Assembly: GCA_005801025.1 (NCBI GenBank)
Contig: SYDZ01000081.1
Coordinates: 1 to 6,326, forward strand
Reading direction: 5' to 3'
DNA length: 6,326 bases
Source: Actinomycetota bacterium
Lineage (GTDB): Bacteria > Actinomycetota > Acidimicrobiia > Acidimicrobiales > Ilumatobacteraceae
Part shown: piece after piece, positions 5,270 to 6,326 of the stretch
Numbering within the stretch: the first letter of the stretch is position 1
How the letters are laid out: each line of letters begins with the position of its first letter
Position numbers and translations under genes: made by a program
The notes under the pieces: generated by a model
Seen by the model: the letters and a program-made list of their open reading frames with translations, nothing else
Told to the model about the DNA's origin: nothing
The model's database searches: none

Positions 5270-6326
5270 ATGCAACCATCAAGTAGTTCATCAAGTTCTC
5301 AGTCCAGCGGATCCAAGTCAGTTAAAAAATGGGGACCGATTGTGGCAATCGTGGCGGTGATAGCCATCATTGGGGGAATTGTCGCCTCGTCAGGAGGAGA
5401 TGATGCTGAAACATCGTCCACAGAAGCGCCTGCCACCACGGATGCACCAGTTGATAGCGCGGCACCGAAGTCCGATACATGGGAATTCCCACTGAGTTTC
5501 GTTGATGCCCAAGAGAAATTGACCGATGAAGCATTCAGCAAGATCGCTTGGGGTTCGCGTTGCGACGTTGAACTTGGAACGATTGCTGTGCCGAGTTTCT
5601 TCGCACCGCCGTGTATGGCTCCATTCGTGGGTGACAATGGTGGGGCAACGGCTCAAGGGGTGACTGCTGATGAAATCACGATCGTGCATTATCAGGGTCC
5701 AGATGATGACCCAATCATCGCCTATGTCACGCAGGCCATTAACTCCAATGAGACCAACGCTCAATCCACCGAGACACTTGAGAACTACATCAAGTATTAC
5801 GAGACCTACTACGAGCTGTATGGTCGCAAAGTCAACCTAATCACTTATATCAGTACCGGCTTTGCCACCGATGAAGTGACCGCACGCGCTGATGCCCAAC
5901 GCATTGTTGAGCAATACGCCCCATTCGTCGTGGTCGGTGGACCAGCACTGACGAATGCTTTCAATGATGAACTAGCGGCTCGCAAGACGACATGTATGTG
6001 TGGCGGTGGCACTGCTCAATACTTAGCGGAGCGCGATCCGTATCTTTGGGGTATTGATGGCAGTAGTGAGCAGAAACAGCAATTGCTCGTTGAATTCATC
6101 GAGAAGCAGTTAGTAGGAAAACCTGCCTCGCATGCCGGAGATGCCCTGAAGGGTGAGATTCGCAAATTCGCCCTGACTTATGTGGAAGGTGGATCGGAGA
6201 GTAAGGACCTAGCCGACTTGGCTGTAGCTCGCATGGCAGCCATTGGCGCCGACCTTGCTTTAGTTTTGCCGTATCAACTTGATCCCGGAACGATTCAGGC
6301 AAGTGCTTCACAAATCATCGCCAAAC
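5270..6326 (+). CDS. Membrane-anchored solute-binding protein (PBP type 1), N-terminal part
   Basis: This frame stays open from ATG 5270 to the right edge, giving 352 complete codons of an unfinished gene. The protein starts with a serine-rich tail (residues 3-17), then VKKWGP and a single hydrophobic helix (about 23-40), then an Asp/Ser/Thr/Ala/Pro-rich linker (about 41-69). No lipobox cysteine is present, so it is probably anchored by the helix; signal peptidase I cleavage near VASS (38-41) cannot be excluded. Residues 70-130 form an extension with C98 and C115 and the stretch GDNGGATAQG (121-130). From GVTADEITIVHY (130-141) it reads as a type 1 periplasmic-binding-protein domain of the Liv receptor class, including VVVGGPAL (220-227) and ADLALVLPYQLDPG (327-340). 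It would deliver substrate to the LivHM permease. The ligand is unknown. Its place directly behind the permease and ATPase genes supports the role. Confidence 0.9.
   Translation, partial: MQPSSSSSSSQSSGSKSVKKWGPIVAIVAVIAIIGGIVASSGGDDAETSSTEAPATTDAPVDSAAPKSDTWEFPLSFVDAQEKLTDEAFSKIAWGSRCDVELGTIAVPSFFAPPCMAPFVGDNGGATAQGVTADEITIVHYQGPDDDPIIAYVTQAINSNETNAQSTETLENYIKYYETYYELYGRKVNLITYISTGFATDEVTARADAQRIVEQYAPFVVVGGPALTNAFNDELAARKTTCMCGGGTAQYLAERDPYLWGIDGSSEQKQQLLVEFIEKQLVGKPASHAGDALKGEIRKFALTYVEGGSESKDLADLAVARMAAIGADLALVLPYQLDPGTIQASASQIIAK

Noticed and set aside
5278..5296. Short tandem-like repeat ATCAAGT at 5278-5284 and 5290-5296
   Set aside because: It is explained by the serine run at the receptor N-terminus (alternating TCA and AGT codons) and does not form a longer repeat.
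5299..5637. Antisense open frame of 112 codons opposite the receptor start
   Set aside because: It covers the receptor's anchor and linker, where low-complexity plus-strand codons leave the reverse frame open. It has no recognisable domain. The plus frame has a ribosome site, an operon position and a binding-protein fold.

Overview
The window reads as part of an actinobacterial chromosome, possibly class Acidimicrobiia. The evidence is protein style: an ABC ATPase with an LSTGTRR signature and an LLDEPSSG Walker B, a LivF-type Walker B reading LIDELSLGLAP, a GTG start and GGAGG-type ribosome sites. Codon use is relaxed and G+C looks roughly half by eye, which would fit a freshwater or marine lineage better than a high-GC soil actinomycete. 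The placement is an inference from the sequence alone.

Layout. Positions 1-179 (minus strand) hold the first 59 codons of an SRPBCC (START/polyketide-cyclase fold) protein that runs off the left edge. A 159-base divergent intergenic region follows (180-338). On the plus strand three tightly packed genes fill the rest. The first, 339-2345, is a fused LivH-LivM permease. The second, 2342-5266, starts at a GTG overlapping the previous stop by 4 bases and encodes a 974-residue protein with a complete 12-helix major facilitator superfamily (MFS) transporter, a LivF-type ATPase and a LivG-type ATPase in one chain. The third, from 5270 to the right edge, starts 3 bases after the previous stop. It encodes the N-terminal 352 residues of a periplasmic-binding-protein-type-1 solute receptor that has a membrane anchor in place of a lipobox.

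How they fit together. The three plus-strand genes supply every part of a branched-chain-amino-acid-type (HAAT/Liv) ABC importer: receptor, both permease subunits and both ATPases, packed into three polypeptides where the classic Liv system uses five or more. A secondary transporter is covalently joined to the motor subunits. The substrate cannot be read from the sequence. The MFS-LivF-LivG chain is the most unusual item. Secondary points are the predicted asymmetry of the two ATP sites, the anchored receptor and several inverted repeats around the divergent start region. No RNA gene, mobile element, CRISPR array or convincing terminator was seen, and no stretch over 300 bases lacks a gene.
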